DNA of 64,000 nt from Fibrobacterota bacterium (lineage in GTDB: Bacteria > Fibrobacterota > Fibrobacteria > UBA11236), in assembly GCA_947466585.1 (NCBI GenBank), contig CANIEU010000004.1, positions 100,035 through 164,034 of the forward strand. Direction: 5' to 3'. The position numbers were made by a program, and so were the translations under genes. Under the pieces are notes generated by a model that was not told the DNA's origin, searched no databases, and was given only the letters and a program-made list of their open reading frames with translations. Below are positions 33,921-43,995 of this stretch, in pieces. Position 1 is the stretch's first letter, and the number at the start of each line of letters is the position of its first letter.

Positions 33921-36302
33921 TTCGAGGCCCGAATTCCTATTCTTCCCCGCGTGACTCCACGCATTCCCCGGCGGCCTCCCGCTGACACTCTTTCCACGGG
34001 ACGCCGACCGACCGATCTGTTCGCCGACGCCGCAGAGCGGAACGCCACCCCGCCGCTGGCGGATCGTATGCGACCGCGGACGCTGGATGAGTTTATCGGC
34101 CAAGAGCACATACTTGGTCCCGGCCGTTTGTTGCGGCGGGCCATTCAAGCCGATCGCGTGAGTTCATTGATTTTCGCCGGGCCGCCGGGTACAGGCAAAA
34201 CCACCTTGGCGCGCATTATCGCCAACACTACGCAATCCCAGTTCCTCGCCATCAATGCCGTGCTGGCCGGCGTGAAGGAAATCCGCGAAGCCATCGAAAT
34301 GTCACGCGAGGCGCGCGAATTGCGCGGTCAGGGAACGATTCTGTTCGTTGACGAGGTGCATCGTTTCAACAAAGCCCAACAAGACGCCTTGTTGCCCCAC
34401 GTGGAAAATGGAACCCTGACCCTGATCGGCGCCACAACGGAGAACCCGTTTTTCGAGGTCAACAAGGCGCTGGTGTCGCGGTCGCGCGTCTTTCAGTTGC
34501 GTTCGCTCGAGGATGCCGACTTGAAGGCCGCGCTCTTGGTGGCCATTGTGGATCCGGAACGTGGGTACGGCAAACGCAATCTGCATGCCGATGACGAAGC
34601 CTTGACTCACATCGTGCGCATGGCCCAAGGCGATGCGCGCAGCGCCCTCAACGCGCTAGAACTGGCGGTCGAAACCACGCCGCCCCAACCCGGTGATCCG
34701 GAGGCGGCGATCCACATCACCTTGCAGGTGGCCGAAGAAAGCATCCAGCGCAAGGCCGTGTTGTACGACAAGGACGGCGACGCGCATTACGACACCATCT
34801 CGGCGTTCATCAAGTCGGTGAGAGGTTCCGATCCCGACGCCTCCCTGTATTGGCTGGCGAAAATGGTGGAGGCGGGGGAGGACTCGCGCTTCATCTTTCG
34901 CCGCTTGATCATTCTCGCCGCCGAGGACGTGGGTCTCGCCGATCCGGATGCCCTGCGCGTTGTCATGGCGGCGGCACAGGCCTTCGACTACGTTGGTCTG
35001 CCCGAGGGCCAGTTCCATATGGCCGAGGCTTGCCTCTATCTCGCGACGGCCCCCAAGAGCAATAGCACCATGGCGTATTTCGACGCGTTGGCATCGGTGC
35101 GCACCGAACGCATCGGCGAAGTGCCCGATCCGCTGCGCGATGCCAGCCGCGACAAAGAGCTCGGACACGGACAAGGATATTTGTACCCGCACGCCTTCCG
35201 CGACCATTGGGTGGAACAACAATATCTGCCGAACGGGTTGCGCGGCCGCGTGTTTTACGAACCCGGTGGGCTCGGTCATGAGGCGGGACTGCGGATCGAA
35301 ACCCTGCGGCGGCGCGAAGCCCAATGGGCGGCGCTCGAAGAGGCTGCGCCCCGAGCCGTTTCGCCTTCGTTGAAATCCGGATGGTTGGAACGTGCGGCCG
35401 GAGTCGGCAGCGGTGCCCTGCGGAAGTTGCGGGAAGACCTCTGCGATGCCGCAAGCCTCAAACGCGAGAGTCTTGTGCTCGATCTCGGCGGACACCATGG
35501 TTTTCTCACCTGGGAATCCTTGCGTCGATGCGTGGAAGGCGGCGTTTGGACCCGGTGCGAAAATGCTACCGAAGCTGAGGAACTCGAAGCGTGGATCCGT
35601 CGCGTCGACCCCCTCTTTCGGCCGGTGCTCTGTGTGTCTTCGCTCGATACATTGCCGCATGTGTTGCGGACAGGATCGGGTATCGCCGGTGAAACGCACG
35701 GTTCGCCTCAATTCGATGCCATTCTCGGATTGGGCATTGATTTACCCGAGCACAGTCCGGAGGAATGGATCCGAGGCGTAGTGGCGACCGCATCCCAGGC
35801 TGCCAAGGGCACTGTTTGGGCGCTCGCATGCCGCCGTCCGCCTGAATCGATTGCCTGGAATGTCTGGTTGTCGGACTCTTCGCCGGCTTTACGCGATAAG
35901 GTTTTTGAAACGGTCGAACGCATCAAGACACAACTCGAAAGTTCTGGAGATTCCTCAGATTCCGGAGGTCGGGCACAAACACCCACACCGGGCATGGCGT
36001 GGGAAAATGCTTTGCGGGCCGCAGGATGCACCAAGGTTCTGCGACGTACACACCGCTACGAAGACAAGCGCCGCCTCACGCCCTCACAGGCGCATGCATG
36101 GTTCGTGCGCGCGGGTGGTGAGGACGGGAAGTCCCGAGGAACGAGTGAGAAGACTGCTCCCGGTTTTTTGGCCCCGCTGCGGGCAGCATTGGAACCTGGG
36201 GAATGGTCGGCCTTGGTCGCTGCCGCGACTGCCTATTTATCGGGAGGTTTGCGTGACTTTCCCGCATCTTTCGAGATCGTGACCGCAGTATCCGCGGATT
36301 GA
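33918..36302 (+). CDS. rarA: RarA/MgsA-type AAA+ ATPase fused to a C-terminal methyltransferase-like domain
   Basis: Replication-associated recombination ATPase. The first 450 residues are a complete Rar[20 protein letters not shown] (46-64), Walker A GPPGTGKT (88-95), Walker [11 protein letters not shown] (141-150), [11 protein letters not shown] with sensor 1, and the tetramerisation region [27 protein letters not shown] and [18 protein letters not shown]. RarA normally ends near 430-450. Here about 330 extra residues follow, containing [19 protein letters not shown] and [15 protein letters not shown], the outline of a Rossmann-like methyltransferase domain, as in the RarA/unknown-domain fusions of cyanobacteria. 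The start is ATG 33918 (GTG 33951 possible). The 3' end overlaps the convergent gene by 70 bases. Confidence 0.85.
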   Translation: MFEARIPILPRVTPRIPRRPPADTLSTGRRPTDLFADAAERNATPPLADRMRPRTLDEFIGQEHILGPGRLLRRAIQADRVSSLIFAGPPGTGKTTLARIIANTTQSQFLAINAVLAGVKEIREAIEMSREARELRGQGTILFVDEVHRFNKAQQDALLPHVENGTLTLIGATTENPFFEVNKALVSRSRVFQLRSLEDADLKAALLVAIVDPERGYGKRNLHADDEALTHIVRMAQGDARSALNALELAVETTPPQPGDPEAAIHITLQVAEESIQRKAVLYDKDGDAHYDTISAFIKSVRGSDPDASLYWLAKMVEAGEDSRFIFRRLIILAAEDVGLADPDALRVVMAAAQAFDYVGLPEGQFHMAEACLYLATAPKSNSTMAYFDALASVRTERIGEVPDPLRDASRDKELGHGQGYLYPHAFRDHWVEQQYLPNGLRGRVFYEPGGLGHEAGLRIETLRRREAQWAALEEAAPRAVSPSLKSGWLERAAGVGSGALRKLREDLCDAASLKRESLVLDLGGHHGFLTWESLRRCVEGGVWTRCENATEAEELEAWIRRVDPLFRPVLCVSSLDTLPHVLRTGSGIAGETHGSPQFDAILGLGIDLPEHSPEEWIRGVVATASQAAKGTVWALACRRPPESIAWNVWLSDSSPALRDKVFETVERIKTQLESSGDSSDSGGRAQTPTPGMAWENALRAAGCTKVLRRTHRYEDKRRLTPSQAHAWFVRAGGEDGKSRGTSEKTAPGFLAPLRAALEPGEWSALVAAATAYLSGGLRDFPASFEIVTAVSAD

Positions 36303-37573
36303 TTCGAAAACTGTTCGGGGCGCAACGCCTCGCCCACCTGCCATAAGTACAGGCCTTGGTTCGGCGTACTTAAATCCGTTTTGCGGATGCGCGTCAGCAA
36401 TTTTTTACGCATGGCCTGCAACTGCTTCAACTGTTCCGCTCGGTCCGGGGCGTCGGGACCGGCCTCTTGGATCGTGCGACGCAGGCGAAGCGCCGCGATG
36501 TAGGCGGGATAGAATGCATATCCTCCCAAATCGAAGCTGGTGTCAGGTGCCAGTGTTCCGGGGGGATCGGGATCCAGCAAGGTATACTGGTACTTCGCCA
36601 GATTCAAATAGCGCTGGCCTGCATAATCCCGTGGCTCTACCCCGCGTATTCGGCGTGCGAGCGAGGCGCGCGAACGGGCCCGATAAAAGCTGTCCGGATA
36701 GAACGCGAGCATCTCGTGCCCCTGCAAAAACAGGTTCAGGGAAGACAGCGGGTACGTTTCGCGCAGCGAGCGGAAGATCTCCATTTTCTCGCGGCGCAGT
36801 TCGTCATCGTACGGCAGCAGAAAGCGTATCAGGTAGTACTGGCTGGCCACAGAGGTATACTGCCCTTCGTATCCGCTGCGGCGCAAGTGGGCGAGACCGG
36901 CATCCATACTCACGCCGCGGCCAGCGGCGCGCAACACGGCACGAACCACGCGCGGCGAACTCGACGCCGCCATCGCATTGAAGATGCCCAATCCCAAATG
37001 CACATCCCGCACGGTACTATCGAGCGTGAGCCCTTTCTCGAGCAAGTCGACGGCCTCCAGACCCTCGTGCAATACGGCCGCGGGAGATTGCGTGTTGAGC
37101 TTGAGGATGGCGCGAAACCCGCGGATGCCGCCTCCGATCAACATGCAAGTGGGCGCATAAGCACGCATCGAAGCATCGGCGCATTTGTGCAATCCCTTGT
37201 CCGCCGCCGAATCCAATGCAGCCCGCAGGCGGTTCGCTTCTTCCGGGCTTCCCGCATCATCGCGTTGCAGGTACAACCCGTGCATAGCCGTTACCAACAA
37301 ACGGCTCAAGGGAGGCAAGGTATCCTCGTCTTCCATCGTATCCAGTTCACGCAACATCCGTTGCGCCTTGGGAAGATTCCCGTTGTAAAAAGCCTTCAAC
37401 GCATCATGAGCGCGCATCGATTGCAGCTCGACAATGCCATGGTAAAATTTGGATGCAGCCACTGGTGCCGCCGGAGCTCCGTTTGCAGATCCGACCGTCA
37501 TCCCTAGGGTGAGGCCTAGGGTGAGAGATTGCGCCGCAGAAAAGGCTAATTTGACGAGATGGTAAAACTGCAT
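36233..37573 (-). CDS. Exported alpha-helical (TPR-like) protein of unknown function
   Basis: A 446-residue protein with an N-terminal signal sequence (about 8-33, ending GSANGAPAA). The mature part is helical with repeated paired helices (ALKAFYNGNLPKAQRMLREL, AVLHEGLEAVDLLEKGLTLD, RRSGYEGQYTSVASQYYLIR), resembling tetratricopeptide arrays. The ATG at 37573 begins the signal peptide. It is divergent from yihY (18-bp gap), so the two share a promoter region, and it overlaps the 3' end of rarA by 70 bases in convergent orientation. Function unknown. Confidence 0.6.
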   Translation of the reverse strand: MQFYHLVKLAFSAAQSLTLGLTLGMTVGSANGAPAAPVAASKFYHGIVELQSMRAHDALKAFYNGNLPKAQRMLRELDTMEDEDTLPPLSRLLVTAMHGLYLQRDDAGSPEEANRLRAALDSAADKGLHKCADASMRAYAPTCMLIGGGIRGFRAILKLNTQSPAAVLHEGLEAVDLLEKGLTLDSTVRDVHLGLGIFNAMAASSSPRVVRAVLRAAGRGVSMDAGLAHLRRSGYEGQYTSVASQYYLIRFLLPYDDELRREKMEIFRSLRETYPLSSLNLFLQGHEMLAFYPDSFYRARSRASLARRIRGVEPRDYAGQRYLNLAKYQYTLLDPDPPGTLAPDTSFDLGGYAFYPAYIAALRLRRTIQEAGPDAPDRAEQLKQLQAMRKKLLTRIRKTDLSTPNQGLYLWQVGEALRPEQFSNQSADTAVTISKDAGKSRKPPDK

Positions 37574-37591
37574 GCGCCGTGAATATCTAAA

Positions 37592-38671
37592 ATGCCAGAG
37601 CCCTTGAAACCCCCTCCCGCACTTCCCGCCGTCGTACGTTGGGTCGAGCATCTCAATTCGAGCTTTTGGAAAGCGCTGGCACGCGCCGCCGAGGAAGGTC
37701 CGACTGCCGCCGGCACCGCCACACGCTTGGTCCGCCTGCTGCGTATCCTTGTGCTCGCGGCCCTGTCCTTCACGGTGAACGAAGTGCCCGTGCGCGCCGC
37801 CGCGCTCGTCTTCACCAGCCTGCTCGCCTTCATTCCCCTCACCATCATCCTCTCCTCTGTCGCCGGCTGGATGGGTTATCTCGACTTGTTGCGCGACCTG
37901 ATTCCCGATTTTCTCGGCTCCCTCAACCTCGATCTCCCGCTGGGATTCTTGATGAATGGCCTCAATCGCGCCGAATCCATCCGCTTTCATCAACTCGGCC
38001 TGTTTGGTTCGCTCGGTCTTTTGGTTGGTTTCTACCTGTCGATGAGCAATATCGAAGAGGCCATGAACCGGGTGTGGAACGTACGGGTCGGTCGAGGATG
38101 GTTGGGGCGGTTCGCGCGCTACACACCCTTCCTGTTGTTGCTGCTGGCATTGGTCTTGGTCACCGTCGGCCTCCTGTTCCGTGCGCGAAAGATTCTGTGG
38201 GTGCTCGGACTCGGGCGCGCGTTTTCGGTTCCCATCCCCGGTAGCGCCCTGCTTTTCGGATCATTGGGCGCACTGGTGTTCATGTGGTTGCTGATGGTGC
38301 TGATGATCCGCCTTTTGCCGAATACCCGCGTGCGGCTCCGACGCGCCTTGGTAGGCGCGACGGCCGGCATCGTACCCATGTATGCGTTTTCCCGCTTGTT
38401 GTTGCTTTTTCCGGCGCTCTTTCTGGCCCGCAACCAGCTCTTTTACGGATCTCTGGCCCTGTTACCGGTGGCCCTGCTCCTTGTTTACCTCTTCTGGGCC
38501 TGCGCCCTGTTCGGTTGCGCGGTGGCCTTCGTGCAGGAACGTCTGGCGGAAGACGCCGGCGGCCACGTGTTTTTCAAGCGCGGCGCCGGCCTTAAGGAAG
38601 ACTGGGTCGAGGCCATCCGGGAGATCGAAGACCTCTACCGCCGGCCATCGAGGCCCAAGCCCGAACCCTGA
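37592..38671 (+). CDS. YihY/BrkB-family inner-membrane protein
   Basis: A 359-residue polytopic protein of the YihY/virulence factor BrkB family (once mis-called RNase BN). Six hydrophobic segments: about 65-88 (VRAAALVFTSLLAFIPLTII), 130-152, 178-198, 225-247, 265-290 and 295-320, with the family stretch LTIILSSVAGW and MSNIEEAMNRVWNVRVGRGW. The C-terminal cytoplasmic tail is charged. Function unresolved; transport or envelope roles have been suggested for the family. Confidence 0.88.
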   Translation: MPEPLKPPPALPAVVRWVEHLNSSFWKALARAAEEGPTAAGTATRLVRLLRILVLAALSFTVNEVPVRAAALVFTSLLAFIPLTIILSSVAGWMGYLDLLRDLIPDFLGSLNLDLPLGFLMNGLNRAESIRFHQLGLFGSLGLLVGFYLSMSNIEEAMNRVWNVRVGRGWLGRFARYTPFLLLLLALVLVTVGLLFRARKILWVLGLGRAFSVPIPGSALLFGSLGALVFMWLLMVLMIRLLPNTRVRLRRALVGATAGIVPMYAFSRLLLLFPALFLARNQLFYGSLALLPVALLLVYLFWACALFGCAVAFVQERLAEDAGGHVFFKRGAGLKEDWVEAIREIEDLYRRPSRPKPEP

Positions 38672-38902
38672 CTTCGCGCAACACCTCCCATTCGCGGCAT
38701 CCCCCTTAGGACTAAAGCCAGGGGTTTCCAGTCGGTGTGCAAGACGACAAAATTTTGTCACTAGCGGTACCTTGGGTATTCTTCGGTCAAATTCACCGCA
38801 AAAACGCAAAAAACGCCAAATTTGTCGTTGAAGTTTTGGGTTCCGGCGGCTAACTTTGGCCGGTCAAACCACTGAAAAATCCCAAAAACCCGGGACCGCC
38901 GC

Positions 38903-40087
38903 ATGTATCGCATTCAGACTCTCAACAACATCTCCCAGCAGGGCCTCAAACACTTCACAGGCGATTACGCGGTGTCGTCCGATTCGGGAACCCCGGATGC
39001 GCTTTTGGTGCGCAGCGCGCTGGTGGATGCCGAAGGGTATCCGAGCGTGCAGTGCATCGCCCGTGCCGGCGCCGGCGTGAACAACATTACGATCGACAAG
39101 GCCACCGAACGGGGCATTTGCGTCTTCAACACCCCCGGTGCGAACGCCAACGCGGTTGCGGAGCTGGTCTTCATCATGCTTGGCATCGCGGCCCGCAAGG
39201 TGCACCACAGCATCGAGTTCACGCAGTCGCTCGCCGGTGAAGACGACGACAAGGTGCTCAACGAAAAGGTCGAGAAGGGCAAGTCCCGCTTTGCCGGCTT
39301 TGAAATCATGGGCAAAACCCTGGTCGTGATCGGTCTCGGCAAAATCGGCGTGCTCGTGGCCAATGCGGGCGTACATCGCGGTATGCACGTGATCGGATAC
39401 GACCCGTTCCCGACGCTCACGAACGCTCATGCACTCGACAGCCGCGTCGAGATGTCGCACAAGCTCGAAGAGGTTATCCGCGCCGCCGATGTGATCTCGG
39501 TGCACGTGCCGCTTTCGGAACACACGAAAAACCTGATCGGCGCGAAGCAGCTGGAAACCGCCCGCGACGGCGTCATTCTGCTCAATTATGCGCGCAAGGG
39601 TATCTACGACGACGCCGCGGTTCTCGGCGCGATAGCCTCGGGCAAGGTCGGCACCTACATCACAGACTTTCCGTCCAAGGCACTGTTCGGCAACGACAAG
39701 GTCATCACCACGCCGCATCTCGGTGCGAGCACGGCGGAGTCCGAAGAAAACTGCGCCGTGATGGCGGTCAAGCAGGTGCGCAACTACCTCGAGTACGGCG
39801 TCATCAACAACTCCGTCAACTTCCCTGTCGTCGAAGTGTTCCCGCAGGATTCCACCCGTGCGCGCATCATCGTCATCAATCGCGACGTTCCCAACATGAT
39901 CGCAGCGGTCACCCAGGTCGTTGGCGCTGCCGGTTTGAACATCCAGTCGTTCACCAACGAAAGCAACGGAAAGGTCGGTTACAACGTGATCGATCTGGAG
40001 CAAGATCTGCCCGAAGGAGTCGAGGCCGCATTGTCTGCCATCGAAAACGTCGTTCGCGTGCGTGTTTTGCGTTTTCCGGGCAAATGA
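38903..40087 (+). CDS. serA: D-3-phosphoglycerate dehydrogenase
   Basis: First step of serine synthesis from 3-phosphoglycerate. The 394-residue protein has a 2-hydroxyacid-dehydrogenase core: IARAGAGVNNITIDKATERG, the NAD loop VIGLGKIGVLVANAG (about 140), LLNYARKGIYDDAAV with the catalytic Arg region, and TPHLGASTAESEENCAVMA with the catalytic His. A C-terminal ACT domain (about 320-394, ARIIVINRDVPNMIAAVTQV) suggests serine feedback. The upstream 231 bp hold ACAAAATTTTGT (a 12-bp palindrome near 38751) and CTAAAGCCAGGGGTTT, but no clear promoter. Its stop overlaps an ATG at 40084 that I do not use as a gene start. Confidence 0.92.
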   Translation: MYRIQTLNNISQQGLKHFTGDYAVSSDSGTPDALLVRSALVDAEGYPSVQCIARAGAGVNNITIDKATERGICVFNTPGANANAVAELVFIMLGIAARKVHHSIEFTQSLAGEDDDKVLNEKVEKGKSRFAGFEIMGKTLVVIGLGKIGVLVANAGVHRGMHVIGYDPFPTLTNAHALDSRVEMSHKLEEVIRAADVISVHVPLSEHTKNLIGAKQLETARDGVILLNYARKGIYDDAAVLGAIASGKVGTYITDFPSKALFGNDKVITTPHLGASTAESEENCAVMAVKQVRNYLEYGVINNSVNFPVVEVFPQDSTRARIIVINRDVPNMIAAVTQVVGAAGLNIQSFTNESNGKVGYNVIDLEQDLPEGVEAALSAIENVVRVRVLRFPGK

Positions 40088-40260
40088 CGGTAAAGTTCTT
40101 ACAGTTCTTGGAAATGGCCTCGCAGGCCCGTAACAAGGTGACTTCGTACCTTGGACCCTTCGTGATTTCAATCCCGGCCTCGGCTCTGGTTGACATCCGG
40201 GTGTCCCATGATATATTTGCCAAAAAAAAAGGCATCCCCACAGCGGGGAGGAGGGATCTC

Positions 40261-40524
40261 ATGACGCGCAGACGCGAGTCGAACAGCGAATCGCCGATCG
40301 GCGATTCGCACAAGAACGAATCGCAAAAACAGGATTCGGTCTGGCGCTTCGGACGGCGTCCCAAGCACGACGATTTTGACGATCTGGAGCCGTTTGAAAG
40401 CGAATCCGAGGATGTTGAAGAAGACGGGGACGAAGAAGACGAAGAAGTGGACTTCGACAACCCCAAGTTCAAGAAATCCGACATGTGGAACGACTATGCC
40501 GAGGACTTGGACTTCGAGGAATGA
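40261..40524 (+). CDS. Small, highly acidic protein of unknown function
   Basis: An 87-residue protein: an Arg/Ser-rich N-terminus (MTRRRESNSESPIGDSHKNE), a basic WRFGRRPKHDDFDD segment, and a very acidic stretch DVEEDGDEEDEEVDFD. It ends KKSDMWNDYAEDLDFEE. The frame is open back to 40084, but the strong site GGGAGGAGGG (40245-40254) just before ATG 40261 decides the start. The stop is 2 bases before the mltD ATG, indicating cotranscription. No family recognised; disordered, perhaps an adaptor. Confidence 0.55.
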   Translation: MTRRRESNSESPIGDSHKNESQKQDSVWRFGRRPKHDDFDDLEPFESESEDVEEDGDEEDEEVDFDNPKFKKSDMWNDYAEDLDFEE

Positions 40525-40525
40525 G

Positions 40526-42376
40526 ATGCTGAACGTGCAAGGGGTTTCCCGTGCGCGCCGATTGATTGCGACCCGTGGGGCGCTGTCTTGGGCGCTGCCA
40601 GCGATGCTTGCCTCCGTCTTGCTAGGCGGGTGTGCATCGAACCGTCCTGCGCCCGTCGCCTCTAGTTCCCAGCCGCGCAACTCCGTCGCTGCCACATCCA
40701 CGGGCTCCGTGGTTGTTGCCGATCCCGCCTTCCTGACTTCTCTCGACGCTTCCGAATGTGCCGAGTTTATCCGTCTCGGTCGCGAAAGTATGCGCGACGC
40801 AGCTTGGTTCGAAGCCACCCAATATCTCGACAGCGCGCTCACACACCTAGCCATTCTTGACGCCTCCGGCGATCTCGATCCTTCCCGGCAGGCCGCTGCA
40901 ACTCTCTGGAGCGACAGCGTTCGCACCTGGCTCGTCGAAGCCACGGCCCAATCAAGCCGAATGGGCGGGGCCGAGGACATGTCGGACTACCTCGATCAGG
41001 AAATCGACGAAGTGTCCCTGACCTCAGTCGAGGACCTGGAAGCTCTGCTTCCGCGCCTTCCCGATCGCAACTTCGAAATTCCCCTGCCGTCGCCGCTCCC
41101 GCATGCTGTGCTGCAGGCTATGCGTGTTTTCACCGGCCCCGGTCGCGATTATTTCCAACTGTGGCTGCAGCGCAAGGCTCGCTATGAAGCCATGATCCAA
41201 GACAAGCTCCAGCAACGCGGAATGCCGCGCGATCTGGTCTACCTCGCCATGGTGGAAAGCGGTTTCAATCCCAAGGCCTGGAGTCACGCCAGTGCCAGCG
41301 GTCTCTGGCAGTTTATCAGCCCTACCGGTCGTCGCTACGGGTTGCAGGATGATTGGTGGGAGGACGCGCGTCGCGATCCCATGCGAGCCACCGACGCAGC
41401 CCTCGACTACCTCGAAGACCTCTACGGCGAGTTCGGTGACTGGCATCAGGCCATGGCCGCTTACAACTGCGGCGAGGGTCGCATCCGCCGCCAATTGCGC
41501 GCGGAACCCGGCCTGACGTATTGGGATATGATGCTTCCCAAGGAAACGCGCTACTACGTTCCGAAGATTCTTGCCGCCATGATCATCGGTCGCAACCGGG
41601 GAATCTTCGGATTCAACACGACCAACACCGCCGTGGAGCCGTTGCGGGTCGACACCGCCACCGTCCTGCGCACCCTGCCGCTCAAGGGCGTGGCCGAGGC
41701 TGTGGGCATTTCGGAAGACTCCCTCAAAAGCCTGAACCCCGCCTTGCGTCGCTGGAGCACGCCTCCCGGCCGCACCGCCGGATACACGCTTTATCTGCCG
41801 GTCGGAACGCGCGATATCTTCCTCGCCAACCTCGAAGACATCGATACCGCGTCCGCACAGTCCCTCGGCACGCATCGCGTACTGCGCGGTCAGACCCTGT
41901 CGCGTATCTCGCGCCGTTACGGCGTCTCCATGGCCGACCTGCGCGCCGCCAACGGCTTGCAAAGCAACCGGGTACGCGTGGGACAAATGCTCACCATTCC
42001 GCGTCCCCTTTCGGCAGTCGCCTCCAGCCAAGAGCGTCGGGAACGCACCGGCAGCCAGCGCCATGCTGTCCGCCGAGGTGAAACGCTCTCTGGCATCGCC
42101 TCGCGCTATCACGTGCCGGTCAGTGCTTTACGCCAAGCCAACGGCTTGCGTCCCGGTTCACTGCTCAAGGTCGGCAAGGCCCTCACCATTCCCGTAAGCG
42201 GAAGGGAATCCATTTTGCTTGCCTCGAACGAAAGCTCGTCATACTATAAGGTGCGCACGGGCGATAACCTCTGGGCGATTTCTTCGCGTTTCGGCCACAC
42301 GGTCGACGATCTCAAGCGTCTCAACGACGGTCTTTCCGAGTCGTTGCAGCCCGGTCAACGCATCCGCGTTCGCTAA
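40526..42376 (+). CDS. mltD: Membrane-bound lytic murein transglycosylase D with LysM repeats
   Basis: Cleaves peptidoglycan glycan strands to 1,6-anhydro products. The 616-residue protein has a lipoprotein signal (SVLLGGC, Cys36), a helical region, and a goose-lysozyme-type SLT domain with the catalytic Glu in LVYLAMVESGFNPKAWSHAS, then GLWQFISPTGRRYGL and AYNCGEGRIRR. Three LysM peptidoglycan-binding repeats follow, starting at HRVLRGQTLSRISRRYGV, HAVRRGETLSGIASRYHV and YYKVRTGDNLWAISSRFGH, with a degenerate fourth upstream (VAEAVGISEDSLKSLNP). The ATG at 40526 follows the acidic protein stop by 2 bases. Confidence 0.94.
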   Translation: MLNVQGVSRARRLIATRGALSWALPAMLASVLLGGCASNRPAPVASSSQPRNSVAATSTGSVVVADPAFLTSLDASECAEFIRLGRESMRDAAWFEATQYLDSALTHLAILDASGDLDPSRQAAATLWSDSVRTWLVEATAQSSRMGGAEDMSDYLDQEIDEVSLTSVEDLEALLPRLPDRNFEIPLPSPLPHAVLQAMRVFTGPGRDYFQLWLQRKARYEAMIQDKLQQRGMPRDLVYLAMVESGFNPKAWSHASASGLWQFISPTGRRYGLQDDWWEDARRDPMRATDAALDYLEDLYGEFGDWHQAMAAYNCGEGRIRRQLRAEPGLTYWDMMLPKETRYYVPKILAAMIIGRNRGIFGFNTTNTAVEPLRVDTATVLRTLPLKGVAEAVGISEDSLKSLNPALRRWSTPPGRTAGYTLYLPVGTRDIFLANLEDIDTASAQSLGTHRVLRGQTLSRISRRYGVSMADLRAANGLQSNRVRVGQMLTIPRPLSAVASSQERRERTGSQRHAVRRGETLSGIASRYHVPVSALRQANGLRPGSLLKVGKALTIPVSGRESILLASNESSSYYKVRTGDNLWAISSRFGHTVDDLKRLNDGLSESLQPGQRIRVR

Positions 42377-42556
42377 ATCCCTCCGTTTCGCTCCACCAGC
42401 TCCTTCGTCTGCTTTGTCCGCTCCCGGCATTTTCGGGTAGAGGCCTATTGACGACCGCATCCCGTTGTCAGGATTGTAATTTCCTGAATCAATGGCTACC
42501 CGATTGTCTCAGCCGTATCAACCTTCTCAATATTTTCCGCGATCCTCGGAGCCATC

Positions 42557-43519
42557 ATGAGTGAACTGAGCGATAAGCGTTTCTCGTTGTTCGGCAAAAC
42601 CTTGCTGGTGCTTCTTCTGGCGGCCGTTGCGGGATTCTGCCTGATGGTCGCCTCGGTATTCGGTCTCATTCGCCACATGTCCCGTGACGCCTTCACGGAG
42701 CCCACCGGACCCCATCTTGTGTTACTCAAGGTCGAAGGCCCCATCTACAACTCGGAACCCGTGTTGGAGATCCTCGACCACCTTCGCGAAGACAACCAAT
42801 GCAAAGGTGTTCTGCTACGCGTCGAATCTCCGGGTGGAGCGGTCGGCTCTTCACAGGAGATTTTCGGATCGCTCAAAGCGCTGCGCGCCCAGGGCATTCC
42901 GCTGGCGGTGAGCTTCGGCAACATCGCCGCCTCTGGCGGCTACTACATCTCCCTGGCGGGAGAAAAAATTTTCGCCAACCCCGGAACCCTCACCGGTAGC
43001 ATCGGCGTGATTTTCCAGTTTCCCGAAATCGAACAACTGCTCGACAAGGTCGGTGTCTCGTTGCAGACCGTCAAAAGCGGGGCACTCAAAGACGTCGGCA
43101 ACCCGGCACGTAAGGCCACACCCGAGGAACTGGTCTATCTGCAACACGTGATCGACGATACCTACGCGCAGTTCCTCGCCGACGTTTCCGCTGCGCGCGG
43201 CATTCCGGTTGATTCACTCAAGCTGCTCGCCGACGGCCGCGTCTTCACCGGCCGCCAAGCCTATGCGGCGGGGTTGGTAGATACCCTCGGGGGGCTCGAC
43301 GAAGCGCGCGCATGGTTGATCGCCCGCGCCAAGGTGTCAAAGGATATCGAGTGGACCACCGAACCCGAACCGCGCAGTCCGCTCGATGAATTTCTGTCGC
43401 CCGAGTCACGCAGCGGTTTCGGCGGCATCAAGGGGGGCACCGGACTGAACGAACTGAACCGCTGGATAGGCGGCCTGCGCAACCGCCTGAACCCGGGTAC
43501 CTTCTTCCTTTGGCCATGA
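42557..43519 (+). CDS. sppA: Signal peptide peptidase SppA, short type
   Basis: Membrane-bound serine protease that degrades signal peptides left by secretion. The 320-residue protein has an N-terminal transmembrane helix (about 12-36), LLRVESPGGAVGSSQEIF at 87-104, the nucleophile Ser127 in NIAASGGYYIS, GSIGV, and the Lys general base at 178 in SGALKDVG. Its length matches the single-domain SppA of Bacillus, not the double-length E. coli form. A run of degenerate -35/-10-like motifs precedes it (TTGACG near 42448), without a convincing pair. Confidence 0.92.
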   Translation: MSELSDKRFSLFGKTLLVLLLAAVAGFCLMVASVFGLIRHMSRDAFTEPTGPHLVLLKVEGPIYNSEPVLEILDHLREDNQCKGVLLRVESPGGAVGSSQEIFGSLKALRAQGIPLAVSFGNIAASGGYYISLAGEKIFANPGTLTGSIGVIFQFPEIEQLLDKVGVSLQTVKSGALKDVGNPARKATPEELVYLQHVIDDTYAQFLADVSAARGIPVDSLKLLADGRVFTGRQAYAAGLVDTLGGLDEARAWLIARAKVSKDIEWTTEPEPRSPLDEFLSPESRSGFGGIKGGTGLNELNRWIGGLRNRLNPGTFFLWP

Positions 43520-43538
43520 ACAACAGGAACGCCTGAAC

Positions 43539-43973
43539 ATGAATCCCCAGGAATTTGGATTATGGGGGGCCTACATTCGGGCCGAATACTGGATCGGTCT
43601 CCCCGACGACCGGTTGTTGCTAAGGGTGGGGGAGAGAGCGGAAGGGATCGCACGCATGGCACCCGAGGCAGCCTTGCACTTCGGCCCGCACAGCACATGG
43701 GCCTACATCACCGCTTGGAATCCCGGTTCCGAAATCCAGATGGAATTCGTGAACCGCAAAAAACAGGAAGAGCTGGAGCTGTACCTGCGCGGTGCGGGGT
43801 ACGCCGTCTTACCCGGAATCTCCCGCGATCCCACCGGGGAATGGCCCGAGGAAGAGGGAATTTTCATCTACGGCCTCGGCTGGGAACGCGCCTTGCTTTT
43901 AGGCCGCAAGTATAACCAAAACGCTATTTTAGAAGGTTTAGGTGAGGAAACGGTTCAGCTGCTCCGGTGCTGA
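43539..43973 (+). CDS. DUF3293-domain protein
   Basis: A 144-residue cytoplasmic protein. WAYITAWNPGSEIQMEFVNR, YLRGAGYAVLPGISRDPTGE, EEGIFIYGLGWERALLLGRK and QNAILEG match the compact DUF3293 family pattern (T-A-x-N-P, G-x-W-x-E-E, L-G-R-x-x-x-Q-N-A). No function has been assigned to this family. It follows sppA by 19 bases and ends 22 bases before the convergent dapL. Confidence 0.75.
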   Translation: MNPQEFGLWGAYIRAEYWIGLPDDRLLLRVGERAEGIARMAPEAALHFGPHSTWAYITAWNPGSEIQMEFVNRKKQEELELYLRGAGYAVLPGISRDPTGEWPEEEGIFIYGLGWERALLLGRKYNQNAILEGLGEETVQLLRC

Positions 43974-43995
43974 AGCGGAGCGGCTGTCGCCTCTC

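Noticed and set aside
38864..40171. 435-codon minus-strand reading frame opposite serA
   Set aside because: Antisense shadow of serA; no recognisable domain or start signal.
40084..40260. Upstream extension of the acidic protein starting inside serA
   Set aside because: The ATG overlaps the serA stop, but a much stronger ribosome-binding site is directly before ATG 40261, and the extension crosses an A-run and GC hairpin without conserved features.
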